Of a stretch of 36,459 nt of DNA, positions 8,953 to 18,779 are shown piece by piece. The translations under genes were made by a program, and so were the position numbers. The DNA comes from Candidatus Desantisbacteria bacterium CG1_02_49_89 (GTDB lineage Bacteria > Desantisbacteria > UBA1551). The DNA lies in NCBI GenBank assembly GCA_001871075.1, contig MNUP01000147.1, forward strand, positions 1-36,459. Direction: 5' to 3'. The notes under the pieces were generated by a model. It was not told where the DNA came from. It saw nothing but the letters and a program-made list of their open reading frames with translations, and did no database searches. The stretch's first letter is position 1, and each line of letters starts with the position of its first letter.

Positions 8953-9510
8953 TCAGACCTGCATGATTTCTTTTTCCTTGGCTTCCGCTATTTTGTCTAT
9001 TTCGACTGAGAATTCCGCCGTGATCTTTTGTATCTTTTCCTGTGCGGCCCTCTCGTCATCCTCGGAAATTTTACTTTCGTCTTTCAGCTTTTTCACGGTA
9101 TCGTTCACTTCCCTTCTGACGTTCCTCAGGGCCACCCTTCCTTCTTCCGCCTTCTTTTTTATGATCTTTGAAAATTCCTGCCTTCTCTCGGTGCTCAGGG
9201 GCGGTATGGTTATCCGCAATACGTTGCCGTCCTTTATCGGCGTCAACCCCAGGTCTGAGGCCTGTATCGCCTTTTCAACGTTCTGAAGGATACTTTTATC
9301 CCAGGGCTGTAATATCATCTGGTGGGGATCAGGTATGTTTATTGTCGCAACCTGGTTGAGCGGCATGGATGTATTGTAACAGTTCACTTTGATTTTTTCA
9401 AGCAGGATAATGGAAGCTCTCCCTGTCCTTATGGACGCAAAATCGCTCCGCAGGACCTCTGATACCGCGGTCATTTTGTCCCTTGTGTTTTTATACACGG
9501 CTTCAAGCAT
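8953..9510 (-). CDS. frr: Ribosome recycling factor
   Basis: MLEAVYKNTRDKMTAVSEVLRSDFASIRTGRAS..., VATINIPDPHQMILQPWD; SD GGGAGGATGGT upstream of ATG 9510. Confidence 0.94.
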   Translation of the reverse strand: MLEAVYKNTRDKMTAVSEVLRSDFASIRTGRASIILLEKIKVNCYNTSMPLNQVATINIPDPHQMILQPWDKSILQNVEKAIQASDLGLTPIKDGNVLRITIPPLSTERRQEFSKIIKKKAEEGRVALRNVRREVNDTVKKLKDESKISEDDERAAQEKIQKITAEFSVEIDKIAEAKEKEIMQV

Positions 9511-9533
9511 ACCATCCTCCCGGTGCTCTTCTT

Positions 9534-10238
9534 TCAGCACACAACAGTTCCGACACTCTCGCCTTTCATGATACTTTCCAGGCTTCCCTTTTTACCGAGA
9601 TTGAACACTATCACGGGCAGTTTGTTTTCCATGCAGAGAGATATCGCGGTGCTGTCCATGACCTTCAACCCTCTGTCGAGAATATCTATATACCTTATTT
9701 TTTTAAACCGCACGGCCCGCGGGTTCCTGACCGGATCATCCGAATAGACGCCGTCAACCTTGGTTGCCTTCAGCAGGACCTGAGACCCGATCTCTATCGC
9801 CCTGAGCGCAGCCGCGGTATCCGTAGTAAAATAGGGGTTTCCGGTCCCCGCCGCGAAAATAACAACCCTTCCTTTTTCCATGTGCCTTATTGCCCGGCGG
9901 CGTATGTAGGGCTCCGCGATCCTCTCCATCCCTATCGCGGACTGGACCCTCGTAGCCACGTTGATCCTCTCAAGCGCATTCTGCAGAGCGAGAGAATTTA
10001 TTACCGTGGCGAGCATCCCCATATAATCAGCCGTGGTCCGGTCAATGCCGCTTGCCGTTCCAGTGAAACCGCGGAATATATTCCCGCCGCCTATGACGAC
10101 GGCGATCCTTACTCCCTTTTTCTTGACATTTTTTATCTGCCGGGCGATGGACTGCACCTGCACCGGATTTATGCCGAACTCCCTGAAACCCGAAAGTGCT
10201 TCACCGCTGAGCTTTAACAGTATATTCCTGTAACGCAT
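9534..10238 (-). CDS. pyrH: UMP kinase
   Basis: [66 protein letters not shown]. Confidence 0.95.
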   Translation of the reverse strand: MRYRNILLKLSGEALSGFREFGINPVQVQSIARQIKNVKKKGVRIAVVIGGGNIFRGFTGTASGIDRTTADYMGMLATVINSLALQNALERINVATRVQSAIGMERIAEPYIRRRAIRHMEKGRVVIFAAGTGNPYFTTDTAAALRAIEIGSQVLLKATKVDGVYSDDPVRNPRAVRFKKIRYIDILDRGLKVMDSTAISLCMENKLPVIVFNLGKKGSLESIMKGESVGTVVC

Positions 10239-10244
10239 CTTTTA

Positions 10245-10772
10245 TTATTCCCCCACTTTGTACCTTATGAATCTCTTGACCACGATGTTCTCGCCCAGCT
10301 TGCTCATCGCCTCCTTGATAAGATCCCTGATGGTGACAGCACCGTCTCTGATGGAAGGCTGTTCAAGCAGACAGCTTGTTTTATAGAAATCTTCTCTTTC
10401 GTTCTCGGGAATCTTTGCAACCGCATCAGGAGATACGTTTTCGCGCGCAACGCAAAGCGGCGAACATGCTACTATCTGCATAGTTATTTCCTTTGCCAGT
10501 GCCTTGAAGATCTCGTTCTTTGCCACGAAATCCGTTTCGCAGTTTATCTCGACAAGCGCACCGGCTTTGCCGTCATGATGGATGTAGGACGCAACTGTTC
10601 CCTGGTTTGCGCTGCGCGACTCAAGCCGCTGTGCCTTGGCAAAACCTTTTTCCTTGAGTATGACCCTTGCCTTTTCGGTATCCCCGCCGCATTCCTTCAG
10701 AACCTTACGACAATCCAATATCGGAGCGCCCGTGGATTTCCTCAGTTCCTTTATCGCATCGCCCTCGTTCAT
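10245..10772 (-). CDS. tsf: Elongation factor Ts (short form)
   Basis: [60 protein letters not shown]. Confidence 0.94.
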   Translation of the reverse strand: MNEGDAIKELRKSTGAPILDCRKVLKECGGDTEKARVILKEKGFAKAQRLESRSANQGTVASYIHHDGKAGALVEINCETDFVAKNEIFKALAKEITMQIVACSPLCVARENVSPDAVAKIPENEREDFYKTSCLLEQPSIRDGAVTIRDLIKEAMSKLGENIVVKRFIRYKVGE

Positions 10773-11644
10773 TCAGTTCCTCCCGTGTTCCCGCCATCCT
10801 GTTCCCCGCCGCTGCCTTCTGCTACTGTGCCCTCTTCCTGCGCAACGGTCTTTTCCTGCACGGTGCCCTCTTCCTGCGCAACGGTCTTTTCCTGCGCAAC
10901 GGCTTCTTCCTGCACGGCACCCTCCATCTGCTGTTCTACCGGAGGAACTTCCTCTTTTTTGGCAAGACCCCTGCCTTCCATCACCGCCTCTGCTATCTGG
11001 TTCACGAAAAGATTTAAGCCGCGTATGGCATCATCGTTGCCCGGTATACAATACGTAACAAGGTTGGGGTCGCAGTTCGTGTCTACAACTGCCACAACCG
11101 GGATACCAAGTTTTTTCGCTTCTTTGATCGCTATACCTTCCTTCTTCAGGTCTACCATAAAAATAATATCCGGAAGTTTTTCCATTTCGCGTATTCCCTC
11201 AAAAACCGCGCCGAGGGCGTCTTTTTCCTTTTTCAGCTTCTTGACCTCGCCCTTAGGAAGGACCTCGAACCTGCCGTCCTTCTCCATCGTCTCAAGCTCC
11301 CTCAGCCTTTCTATGTTCTTCCTGATGGTCTTGAAGTTCGTCAGCATGCCCCCGAGCCATCTTTCCTTAACAAAAAAAGCATTGCACCTTGTTGCCTCGT
11401 TCTTTATGATCTCCTGCGCCTGTTTCTTTGTGCCGACAAACAGTATGGTATTGCCCTTCGCGACGGAATCGCGCACAAACTCATACGCCTCCTTGAACTT
11501 TTTCATCGTTTTCTGAAGGTCTATGACGTGGATGCCGTTTCTCTGGGAAAAAATATACTGCTTCATTTTGGGATGCCACTGGTCCGTCTGGTGGCCGAAA
11601 TGAACTCCCGCCTCCAGGAGCTGCTTGATGTTTATTGATAACAT
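10769..11644 (-). CDS. rpsB: 30S ribosomal protein S2 with acidic/Gln-rich repetitive C-terminal tail
   Basis: [49 protein letters not shown]; tail [29 protein letters not shown]. Confidence 0.95.
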   Translation of the reverse strand: MLSINIKQLLEAGVHFGHQTDQWHPKMKQYIFSQRNGIHVIDLQKTMKKFKEAYEFVRDSVAKGNTILFVGTKKQAQEIIKNEATRCNAFFVKERWLGGMLTNFKTIRKNIERLRELETMEKDGRFEVLPKGEVKKLKKEKDALGAVFEGIREMEKLPDIIFMVDLKKEGIAIKEAKKLGIPVVAVVDTNCDPNLVTYCIPGNDDAIRGLNLFVNQIAEAVMEGRGLAKKEEVPPVEQQMEGAVQEEAVAQEKTVAQEEGTVQEKTVAQEEGTVAEGSGGEQDGGNTGGTE

Positions 11645-11666
11645 AACCTCCTCCTTTTTTAATTAC

Positions 11667-11701
11667 GATTACAGTGATTTTCAAATGAGATTACAGTGAT
11701 T
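11667..11701. repeat. GATTACRGTGATT-family repeat: 2 direct copies, 22-bp spacing
   Basis: gattacagtgatt at 11667-11679 and 11689-11701, upstream of rpsB. Confidence 0.93.
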
Positions 11702-11727
11702 ATAGACGAATTTCGTTGTAAAACTAT

Positions 11728-12657
11728 TTATTTGCCGGTACTGCCCTTAAGAAAATCTTCTATTAAATAACTCAATTCGGTTACAACAGTGTCCGTTCCC
11801 CTGCCGGATGCATCGATCCAGTTAATGCGCCTGTCTTTGCGGAACCACGTCATCTGCCTTTTCGCGTAACGCCTTGTGTTCATTTTAAAAAGCCTTGTCA
11901 TTTCGTCAAAAGTATATTTCCCGTTGATGAATCCCAGTGCCTCTTTGTATCCAAGCCCGTCCATGGCTTTGAGCTTTCCGTCATAGCCCCTTGCAGCCAG
12001 CCCCCTGACCTCCTCTACCAGGCCGCTTTTAAGCATCTCGCCGCAGCGCCTGTTTATCCTTTCATAGAGCTCAGCGGCGGGGAATCTTATCCCGAGCATC
12101 AAAACGCGGTACTGCGGCTTCTTCGTCTTTTTCTGAAAATACGATATGGGCTTGCGGGTCAGCTCAAAAACCTCCAAAGCCCTTACGGTCCTGCGGCTGT
12201 CATTAGGGCTGATCTTCTCCGCAGCTTCGGGGTCCACCTTTGCCAGTTCTTCGTGCAGCGCTCTGATCCCGGCTGATTCCGCTCTTGCCAATAATTTCTT
12301 TCTTATCACTTCATCTGCCGGCGGCGCCTCGCAAAGCCCGTCGATAAAAACCTTGATATACAGACCCGACCCTCCGACTACAAAAGGAATTTTCCCTTCC
12401 CTGTAAATAGCCCCGGCTGCATTCTCGGCCAGCCGCACGAAATCAGCGGCGGTAAACGCCTCGTCCGGGTCAGCCACATCTATCAGGCGGTGTTCTTTCT
12501 TCCGCAGGGGCTTTCCGGTCCCTATGTCCATGAACCTGTAAATCTGCCTTGAATCGGCGGAAATTATTTCAAGCGGAAATTTCTTTATGAGTTCAAGGGC
12601 CAGTTCCGTCTTGCCTGAAGCAGTGGGCCCTACCAGCACAATAAGCGGCTTTTGCAT
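11728..12657 (-). CDS. miaA: tRNA dimethylallyltransferase
   Basis: PLIVLVGPTASGKTELALEL, ISADSRQIYRFMDIGTGKP, FVVGGSGLYIKV, RRYAKRQMTWFRKD. Confidence 0.95.
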   Translation of the reverse strand: MQKPLIVLVGPTASGKTELALELIKKFPLEIISADSRQIYRFMDIGTGKPLRKKEHRLIDVADPDEAFTAADFVRLAENAAGAIYREGKIPFVVGGSGLYIKVFIDGLCEAPPADEVIRKKLLARAESAGIRALHEELAKVDPEAAEKISPNDSRRTVRALEVFELTRKPISYFQKKTKKPQYRVLMLGIRFPAAELYERINRRCGEMLKSGLVEEVRGLAARGYDGKLKAMDGLGYKEALGFINGKYTFDEMTRLFKMNTRRYAKRQMTWFRKDRRINWIDASGRGTDTVVTELSYLIEDFLKGSTGK

Positions 12658-12678
12658 ATAAATTGTCCATTGCGAAAT

Positions 12679-12870
12679 CTACTTCATTTTTATCGCTTCG
12701 TTAGGGCAGGCTTCCGCGCATTTCCCGCACCCGTCGCAGGATTGCGGCTTGGTAAGCGTAGCCACGTCATTTACGAGCTCCAGGACCTTGTTGGGGCATT
12801 CGTCAACACATATCCCGCACCCGGTGCACTGTTCCTTGTCGATCTCAGGTTTCTTTTTCTCCTCAGCCAT
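12679..12870 (-). CDS. 2[4Fe-4S] ferredoxin
   Basis: CTGCGICVDECPNKV...CDGCGKCAEACPNEAI, two CxxCxxCxxxCP clusters. Confidence 0.93.
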   Translation of the reverse strand: MAEEKKKPEIDKEQCTGCGICVDECPNKVLELVNDVATLTKPQSCDGCGKCAEACPNEAIKMK

Positions 12871-12900
12871 TTTTCTCTTTCCTCCCTTCCTTTAAAATAT

Positions 12901-13039
12901 AATTACGGTGATTTCTAACTGCCGATTACGGTGATTATAACAAAGGAACCACTGTAACCATCTGTTCAGTAACAAGTATCAAGTTTCAAACTCTGACTCT
13001 CTGATACGGCGTTTACCCGCCAATCTTGCTGGGCGGGAC
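12901..13039. repeat. GATTACRGTGATT-family copies (12901, 12924, degenerate inverted 12947), heptamer-like run and CCCGCC...GGGCGGGAC hairpin
   Basis: Direct reading of fdx-mnmA gap. Confidence 0.85.
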
Positions 13040-13040
13040 G

Positions 13041-14135
13041 CTATGACACTGTTTCTATGATGCCGCCGCCGATCACAACGTCTTTTTTGTAGATAACCGC
13101 TGACTGGCCTGGCGTTATGGCCCTCTGCGGTTTTTCGAAAACTATCCTTAATTTCCCCCCGCCTGCCGGCGAAACAGTTGCCGGGCTCTGCCTGTGCCTG
13201 TACCTTATTTTTACGTCCGCCTTCATCGGGCCGGGGATCCTGGCTGTTGAAACAAAGTTGACGGCGCCAGCTATGAATTCCCTGCCGTAAAGCTCTTCTT
13301 CTTTGCCTGCCACTATCGTATTCGACCCCTGATCGATGGAAACAACGTAAAGCGGCTGTCCTGCGGAGATCCCCATGCCTTTTCTCTGGCCGATCGTGTA
13401 GAAAGCCAGCCCTTTGTGCCTTCCTATGATCCTGCCCCCGGTATCTTTAAGCGGACCCGGCTTTATGCTGCCCGAAACGTTTTCCTTGAGGAATTCCCTG
13501 TAGTTATTTCCGGGTATAAAACATATTTCCTGGCTTTCAGGCCTGCCCGCGACCGGAAGCGATCTTGCGGCAGCTATCCTGCGCACTTCTTTTTTTGTAA
13601 GACTGCCCAGCGGGAAGATCGCGCGCCCCAGCTGTTCCTGGGACAGCACGTAAAGCACGTACGACTGGTCTTTTGCCGGGTCTTTCCCCTTCCTCAGCAC
13701 CCACCTGCCGGCCCTGGCGTTGTATTCCGCCATCGCGTAATGCCCTGTGGCTATATAACCGGCGCCAAGCCCTGCCGCCTTCTCCATCAGCGCGCCAAAT
13801 TTTACGCGCCTGTTGCATTCAACGCAGGGATTGGGCGTCCTGCCCGACATGTATTCCCTGGTGAAATTATCAATGACCGTTTCCCTGAAAATATTCCTGA
13901 AGTTTATTATGTAATGCGGTATATGCAGAATGGCGGCAACGCGCCTGGCATCTTCAAAAGCGGAGACCGGACAGCACGCACCGGACTTTTCACGCGCTCC
14001 CCCGCGCCCTGTCTTCGGCAAGACCTGCATCGTTATGCCTATTACTTCGAAACCCTCATCTTTCAGCAGTGCTGCCGCGACGGACGAATCAACCCCGCCG
14101 CTCATCGCAACGACCACGCGTTTCTTCTTTTTCAT
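13041..14135 (-). CDS. mnmA: tRNA-specific 2-thiouridylase
   Basis: VVVAMSGGVDSSVAAALLKDEGFEVIG, PNPCVECNRRVKFG, ATGHYA, KDQSYVLYVLSQEQL, GLAFYTIGQRKG; start set at ATG 14135 (upstream ORF extension is out-of-frame rseC shadow). Confidence 0.94.
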   Translation of the reverse strand: MKKKKRVVVAMSGGVDSSVAAALLKDEGFEVIGITMQVLPKTGRGGAREKSGACCPVSAFEDARRVAAILHIPHYIINFRNIFRETVIDNFTREYMSGRTPNPCVECNRRVKFGALMEKAAGLGAGYIATGHYAMAEYNARAGRWVLRKGKDPAKDQSYVLYVLSQEQLGRAIFPLGSLTKKEVRRIAAARSLPVAGRPESQEICFIPGNNYREFLKENVSGSIKPGPLKDTGGRIIGRHKGLAFYTIGQRKGMGISAGQPLYVVSIDQGSNTIVAGKEEELYGREFIAGAVNFVSTARIPGPMKADVKIRYRHRQSPATVSPAGGGKLRIVFEKPQRAITPGQSAVIYKKDVVIGGGIIETVS

Positions 14136-14545
14136 CACTTTACGACTTCTTTTACCACGGGTATGAATTTCCTGAAATATCCGGGCTTTCTGCCCAGAAC
14201 CCATATCAGGAAAAATGAAAACCCGAGTGCTGAAATTCCCACCGCTATCGCAAGGTTCTGACTGCCGCCGAACCACTGCGTAAGACCGCCAGCGACCAGA
14301 AGCGCGGCAACCGGAACTATATAGATCAGGAATGCACCTGCAAAAATGACCCCTGAACCGATCTCTATCTCTACCGTATCCCCTGGCTTTGCGCCCGCCC
14401 TGTTTATCGCCTCTATCTGCCTGGACCCGCCTGTTGCCGTCCTGCAGAAGCTCTCGGACGGGCATTCGCGGCAAACCTCTTTCTGCGCCACTTCTACTTT
14501 CGCCATATTGCCGTTTATTTCTATCACTCTGCCTGTTTCTTTCAT
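14135..14545 (-). CDS. SoxR-reducing system / RseC family membrane protein
   Basis: MKETGRVIEINGNMAKVEVAQKEVCRECPSESFC... followed by two TM helices; RseC/MucC-like architecture. Confidence 0.75.
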   Translation of the reverse strand: MKETGRVIEINGNMAKVEVAQKEVCRECPSESFCRTATGGSRQIEAINRAGAKPGDTVEIEIGSGVIFAGAFLIYIVPVAALLVAGGLTQWFGGSQNLAIAVGISALGFSFFLIWVLGRKPGYFRKFIPVVKEVVK

Positions 14546-14546
14546 G

Positions 14547-15113
14547 TCATCCGCACAATCCCGAACCCAGCTTAAACGCGTCCCTGATGGCTGATGGATA
14601 TTTCGTTATCGCGCCCTTCGAATCGATGCCCGGTAAAAACAGGTCCGCGTCGTATGTGATGTCAAGCGTTATAAAAAAAGCCTTTATGGTCAAAGATGCT
14701 GCCTGGAAGAAATCCGTTTTTTTCCCGCCGCAGACCGAGATGAAAACACCTCTGCGGTTTGTTTTCGCGGAAAACGCCTGCTTCAGTATGTATTTCCTGA
14801 CCCAAAGGCACTGGCACCTGTCTATCATCGCCTTCAGGTTGGCGGTTACCCCGCCGAAAAAAATCGGCGAAGCAACGATGAAGTGGTCCGCGTCCCGCAG
14901 CTTCGGGTATACTGCCTGCATGCCGTCATCAACCACGCATTTTCCGGTGTTGTCGCACCCACCGCATTCCCTGCAGGGGTTGATCTTCAGACCTGGTATA
15001 AAAAGAAGTTCCGTATCGGCTCCTGCTTCTGCCGCACCCTTCAGAGCTTCCTGCAGGAGCGCGCAGGTATTGCCTTCCTGCCTCGGGCTCCCCGCTATTC
15101 CAAGCACCTTCAT
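14547..15113 (-). CDS. NADPH-dependent FMN reductase / flavodoxin-like NAD(P)H oxidoreductase
   Basis: MKVLGIAGSPRQEGNTCALLQEAL, INPCRECGGCDNTGKCVVDD, ASPIFFGGVTANLKAMIDR; start at ATG 15113 after SD CGAGGA. Confidence 0.87.
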   Translation of the reverse strand: MKVLGIAGSPRQEGNTCALLQEALKGAAEAGADTELLFIPGLKINPCRECGGCDNTGKCVVDDGMQAVYPKLRDADHFIVASPIFFGGVTANLKAMIDRCQCLWVRKYILKQAFSAKTNRRGVFISVCGGKKTDFFQAASLTIKAFFITLDITYDADLFLPGIDSKGAITKYPSAIRDAFKLGSGLCG

Positions 15114-15137
15114 TTTTTCCTCGTTACACTCGGAAGT

Positions 15138-15212
15138 GATTACGGTGATTATCAACTTATGATTACGGTGATTAAAATAATCACTGCAATCTCTTTAATA
15201 ATCACTGTAATC
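15138..15212. repeat. GATTACRGTGATT-family repeat: 2 direct + 2 inverted copies
   Basis: 15138, 15161 direct; 15179, 15200 inverted; spacing 23 and 21 bp. Confidence 0.93.
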
Positions 15213-15216
15213 ATTT

Positions 15217-17316
15217 TTAAAAAGGACAAATTGTGCCCGGGCAACCGCCGGCATACTCGGCATCCGCGCTGACATATTCCCCGCCGGCATCATTCGGCTG
15301 CAGTCCGGTATAAAGGACCTGCTGGCTCCTGCTTCCGTACCTGTATGCGGTGATCCCCTTGCATTTCAAAGCGTAGGCCGCAGTGAATATCCCGCGCACG
15401 TCCTCAGGACTTGCTTCACGGCTCAGGTTTACTGTCTTGGAAACAGCGTTGTCCGTGTATTTCTGAAAAGCCGCCTGTATCCTGACGTGCCATTCAGGCT
15501 CTATGTCCAGGGCGGTCACAAAAAGCCTGCGGACATCAGGCGGCACCTGCTGGTTGTCTTTGACAGTGCCACTGCGCGCTATCTCACCCATCAGCTCCTT
15601 GCTGTAAAAACCTTTCTTATTCGCTGTTTCCTCAAAAAGCTGGTCCACCTCCAGAAGCTTCATGCCCTCCATAACGCTGCGCGCGTATGATACGGCAAAA
15701 AGCGGCTCTATTCCTGAAGAACACCCGGCTATTATGCTTATCGAACCGGTGGGCGCCACGGTTGTCAGGGTGGCGTTGCGCATCCTGCGGTAATCTTTCT
15801 TTTTCCATATGCTTGCTGGAAAATTGGGAAATGAGCCGCGTTCCTCGGCAAGCCTCTGAGATTCATCTCTTGCGGCTTCCCTTATAAACTTTATGATCTT
15901 GCCTGCAAAAGAAACCGCTTCCTCTGAATTATAAGGTATGCCCAGCTTTATCAGCACCTCGGCAAAACCCATGACCCCGAGCCCTATCTTCCTGTTGGAC
16001 CTTGTGATTTTTTCTATGATCGGAATGGGGAACCTGGTCACGTCTATCACATTGTCAAGGAAATGGACCCCCAGATGCACGATCTTCCTCAGTTTCTCCC
16101 AGTTGGGCTTTCCATCCTCAACGATCCTGGAAAGGTTTATTGAACCAAGGTTACAGGACTCATAAGGCAGGAGCGGCTGTTCCCCGCAGGGATTTGTTGC
16201 TTCTATCTCTCCGGCCGCAGGCGTTGGATTATGACGGTTTATCTCATCTATGAAAAGCAGCCCCGGATCACCGGTCCTCCATGCCATGTTCACTATCAGG
16301 TCAAGGACCGTCCTGGCAGGCAGTTCCCTTACAATCCTGCCGTTCCGGGGGTTGATAAGGCTGTAGACGGCTCCCTTTTCCGCCGCGTTCATGAAATCGT
16401 CGGTAACCGCAACAGAAAGATTGAAATTATCAAATACGTGCTCTTTGTCCTTCGCCGTTATGAAATCAATTATGTCCGGATGGCTGACAGAAAGCACCGC
16501 CATGTTCGCCCCGCGCCTTCTGCCGCCCTGCTTCACTACATCAGTGGCAGCGTCAAAAACCTTCATGAATGAAACCGGCCCTGACGCAATACCGCCCGTT
16601 GACTGGACCGTGTCCCCTGCAGGGCGGAGGCGCGAAAAGGAAAAGCCCGTTCCGCCGCCCGACTGGTGGACTACAGCCATTTCCTTTACTGCCCGGAATA
16701 TGCCTTCTATCGAATCTTCCACCGGTATCACGAAACAGGCTGACAGCTGTCCTGTCTGGGTTCCCGCGTTCATCAGAGTCGGGGAATTTGGCAGGAATTC
16801 CAGGTTGGCCATGAGCCTGAAAAATTCATCTTCTATCTTTGCCCTTTCGCCGTGGCTGTATTTCTTTTCAGCCTCTGCAACGGCCCTGGCTACCCGCCTG
16901 AACATCTGAGCAGGCGTCTCAAGGACATTGCCCCTGGGATCACGCGCAAGGTATCTTTTCTTAAGAACCCGGATCGCATTGACCGAAAGCTTGAGGTCGT
17001 CTGTAACCCCCAGTACCTGCTTTGCCTCCCTGAGCTCGCTGCGCCTGTATCTGTAAAGGATATATGATTTTGCCACTTCCGGATACCCGTGTCTTATCAA
17101 TACTTCCTCTACCATATCCTGTATGTCCTCAACCGTAGGGATCTTTTTTGTAAAGCGATTTTCGCATAAAGCCATAGCTTCCTGGGTAAGGTCTTTCGCG
17201 AGCCTTGCGTCCCCCCTTCCCTGAGAGGAAAGAGCCTTAAAAATCGCTGTTGCGATCTTGGTAGGCTCAAACCGTGCTATCGACCCGTCGCGTTTGTATA
17301 TTTTCTCTGTTTTCAT
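15217..17316 (-). CDS. nrdJ: Adenosylcobalamin-dependent (class II) ribonucleoside-diphosphate reductase with ATP-cone
   Basis: N-terminal ATP-cone (KIYKRDGSIARFEPTKIATAI), QSGGGTGFSFSRLRPAGDTVQSTGGIASGPVSFM, NPCGEQPLLPYESCNLGSINL, APTGSISIIAGCSSGIEPLF. Confidence 0.88.
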   Translation of the reverse strand: MKTEKIYKRDGSIARFEPTKIATAIFKALSSQGRGDARLAKDLTQEAMALCENRFTKKIPTVEDIQDMVEEVLIRHGYPEVAKSYILYRYRRSELREAKQVLGVTDDLKLSVNAIRVLKKRYLARDPRGNVLETPAQMFRRVARAVAEAEKKYSHGERAKIEDEFFRLMANLEFLPNSPTLMNAGTQTGQLSACFVIPVEDSIEGIFRAVKEMAVVHQSGGGTGFSFSRLRPAGDTVQSTGGIASGPVSFMKVFDAATDVVKQGGRRRGANMAVLSVSHPDIIDFITAKDKEHVFDNFNLSVAVTDDFMNAAEKGAVYSLINPRNGRIVRELPARTVLDLIVNMAWRTGDPGLLFIDEINRHNPTPAAGEIEATNPCGEQPLLPYESCNLGSINLSRIVEDGKPNWEKLRKIVHLGVHFLDNVIDVTRFPIPIIEKITRSNRKIGLGVMGFAEVLIKLGIPYNSEEAVSFAGKIIKFIREAARDESQRLAEERGSFPNFPASIWKKKDYRRMRNATLTTVAPTGSISIIAGCSSGIEPLFAVSYARSVMEGMKLLEVDQLFEETANKKGFYSKELMGEIARSGTVKDNQQVPPDVRRLFVTALDIEPEWHVRIQAAFQKYTDNAVSKTVNLSREASPEDVRGIFTAAYALKCKGITAYRYGSRSQQVLYTGLQPNDAGGEYVSADAEYAGGCPGTICPF

Positions 17317-17325
17317 TTTTTACCT

Positions 17326-17496
17326 AAACCACACGATTACACACGATTTGCACCAGACAACAGCAAAACTGTCGTTGCGAACAAAGTGAAGCAATCTCGC
17401 ATTTGGATTGCTTCGTCATTTCATTCTCCGAAGGAGTCTGCATGACTCTTCGGACAATGACATTTCTTGTGAAAATCTTGTGGAATCGTGTGGTTA
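17326..17496. repeat. Palindromic intergenic element with terminal inverted words AACCACACGATT...AATCGTGTGGTT and GTTGCGA...GAAGCAATC core
   Basis: Left AACCACACGATTACACACGATTT, right AAAATCTTGTGGAATCGTGTGGTT; shares 23 bp with locus at 1334-1356. Confidence 0.85.
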
Positions 17497-18690
17497 AAAA
17501 ATCAGTTCGACGTCGGCGCTGACTACTCCGGGGATCCCCTCAATGCGCTCCTTGACTGATTGAACCATATACCCCAGGAGGGGGCAGTTAGGTGTTGTCA
17601 GCGTCATTTTTATCTTTACCAATTCTCCCTTTTCCTGCTTCTGTATCTCCACGTCTTTTATGAGTTCAAGGTCCACCACGCTTATGCCGAGTTCCGGATC
17701 TGTGACATCCCTCAGCGCCTCAATGACGCTTTCCTTGGTGAGCGGGCCGGCACCCCCGGGCTTCATGTGCATTTTAAACCACGCTATGGTGCGCGCAAGC
17801 CCGTCCTCGATCCCTATCTTCGGCTCCCACTGCAGGATATTTTTCGCCTTCGTTATATCGGGCTGCCTCTGGCGGGGATCATCGGCAGGCAGCGGTCTGT
17901 AAATTATCTCGCTCCTGCTCCCCGTGATTTTTATTATGAGCTTCGCGAAATTAAGAACGCTCATCTCCACGGGGTTGCCCAGATTGACCGGTTCGCGGAA
18001 ATCGCTCAGGGCAAGCTTGTACAACCCCTGCACCAGATCATCCACGTAACAGAAACTTCTTGTCTGTGAACCGTCGCCGTATACGGTTATGGGCTCGTTA
18101 TTCAGTGCCTGGTATATGAAATTGGGAACAACCCTTCCGTCGTTCAGCCTCATCCTTGTGCCGAACGTATTGAATATCCTGGCAATCCTGATGCTTACGC
18201 CCTGCGACCTGCCGTATTCCGTTGTAAGCGCCTCGGCGAACCTTTTTGCCTCGTCATATACAGACCTCAGCCCTACGGGATTCACATTTCCCCAGTATTC
18301 CTCTTTCTGCGGATGGACGAGCGGGTCGCCGTAAACCTCAGAGGTTGAAGCAAGCAGGAGCACGGCCTTTTTGTCTTTCGCAAGCTCAAGCGCATTACGC
18401 GTTCCCATTGCCCCGGCTTCAAGGGTCTGCACGGGAAAAGTAAGGTAATCCACCGGGCTTGCAGGCGAGGCAAGGTGGAAAACGTAATCCACGCTGCCGC
18501 TGACATCAACGCGCTTGATCGCATCCTGCTCAGTAAACATAAATCCCGGGTTGTTCTGGAGCTGGGAAACATTGGAAGGCCTGCCTGTTATGAAATTATC
18601 CAGGCATACCACCTGCCAGCCGTTCTTTAACAGAAATTCACAGAGGTGGGATCCGATAAAACCCGCACCCCCTGTTACCAGCGCCCTCAT
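17494..18690 (-). CDS. NAD-dependent epimerase/UDP-glucuronate decarboxylase-like SDR fused to C-terminal DUF59/MIP18 (PaaD-like) domain
   Basis: N-terminal [24 protein letters not shown]...[21 protein letters not shown]-terminal [30 protein letters not shown]...[37 protein letters not shown] in one uninterrupted frame. Confidence 0.88.
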   Translation of the reverse strand: MRALVTGGAGFIGSHLCEFLLKNGWQVVCLDNFITGRPSNVSQLQNNPGFMFTEQDAIKRVDVSGSVDYVFHLASPASPVDYLTFPVQTLEAGAMGTRNALELAKDKKAVLLLASTSEVYGDPLVHPQKEEYWGNVNPVGLRSVYDEAKRFAEALTTEYGRSQGVSIRIARIFNTFGTRMRLNDGRVVPNFIYQALNNEPITVYGDGSQTRSFCYVDDLVQGLYKLALSDFREPVNLGNPVEMSVLNFAKLIIKITGSRSEIIYRPLPADDPRQRQPDITKAKNILQWEPKIGIEDGLARTIAWFKMHMKPGGAGPLTKESVIEALRDVTDPELGISVVDLELIKDVEIQKQEKGELVKIKMTLTTPNCPLLGYMVQSVKERIEGIPGVVSADVELIF

Positions 18691-18702
18691 TCTTCCTCCG
18701 GA

Positions 18703-18737
18703 AGAGTTAAAAGTTAAAGGTTGAAAGTTAAATGTTA
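18703..18737. repeat. Heptamer tandem array AAAGTTA x5 between UGDH and SDR-DUF59
   Basis: agagtta aaagtta aaggttg aaagtta aatgtta. Confidence 0.88.
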
Positions 18738-18779
18738 AAAATCTTCAATCTTTAGATCTGGCAATCTTAAATCGCTTCT

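Noticed and set aside
9483-10217. Plus-strand ORF (244 aa) antisense to pyrH
   Set aside because: Shadow of pyrH; no domain signature.
10575-11516. Long plus-strand ORF (313 aa) antisense to tsf/rpsB
   Set aside because: Shadow ORF opposite two confidently identified genes; Ser/Phe/Pro-rich, no recognisable domain.
13416-14261. Plus-strand ORF (281 aa) antisense to mnmA
   Set aside because: Shadow ORF; mnmA is unequivocal on the other strand.
14136-14474. 113-aa N-terminal extension of mnmA ORF
   Set aside because: Lies out of frame over the RseC-like gene; the conserved MnmA start is ATG 14135.
15217-17316. Intein or insertion in nrdJ
   Set aside because: Length (699 aa) and motif order are continuous; no intein blocks seen.
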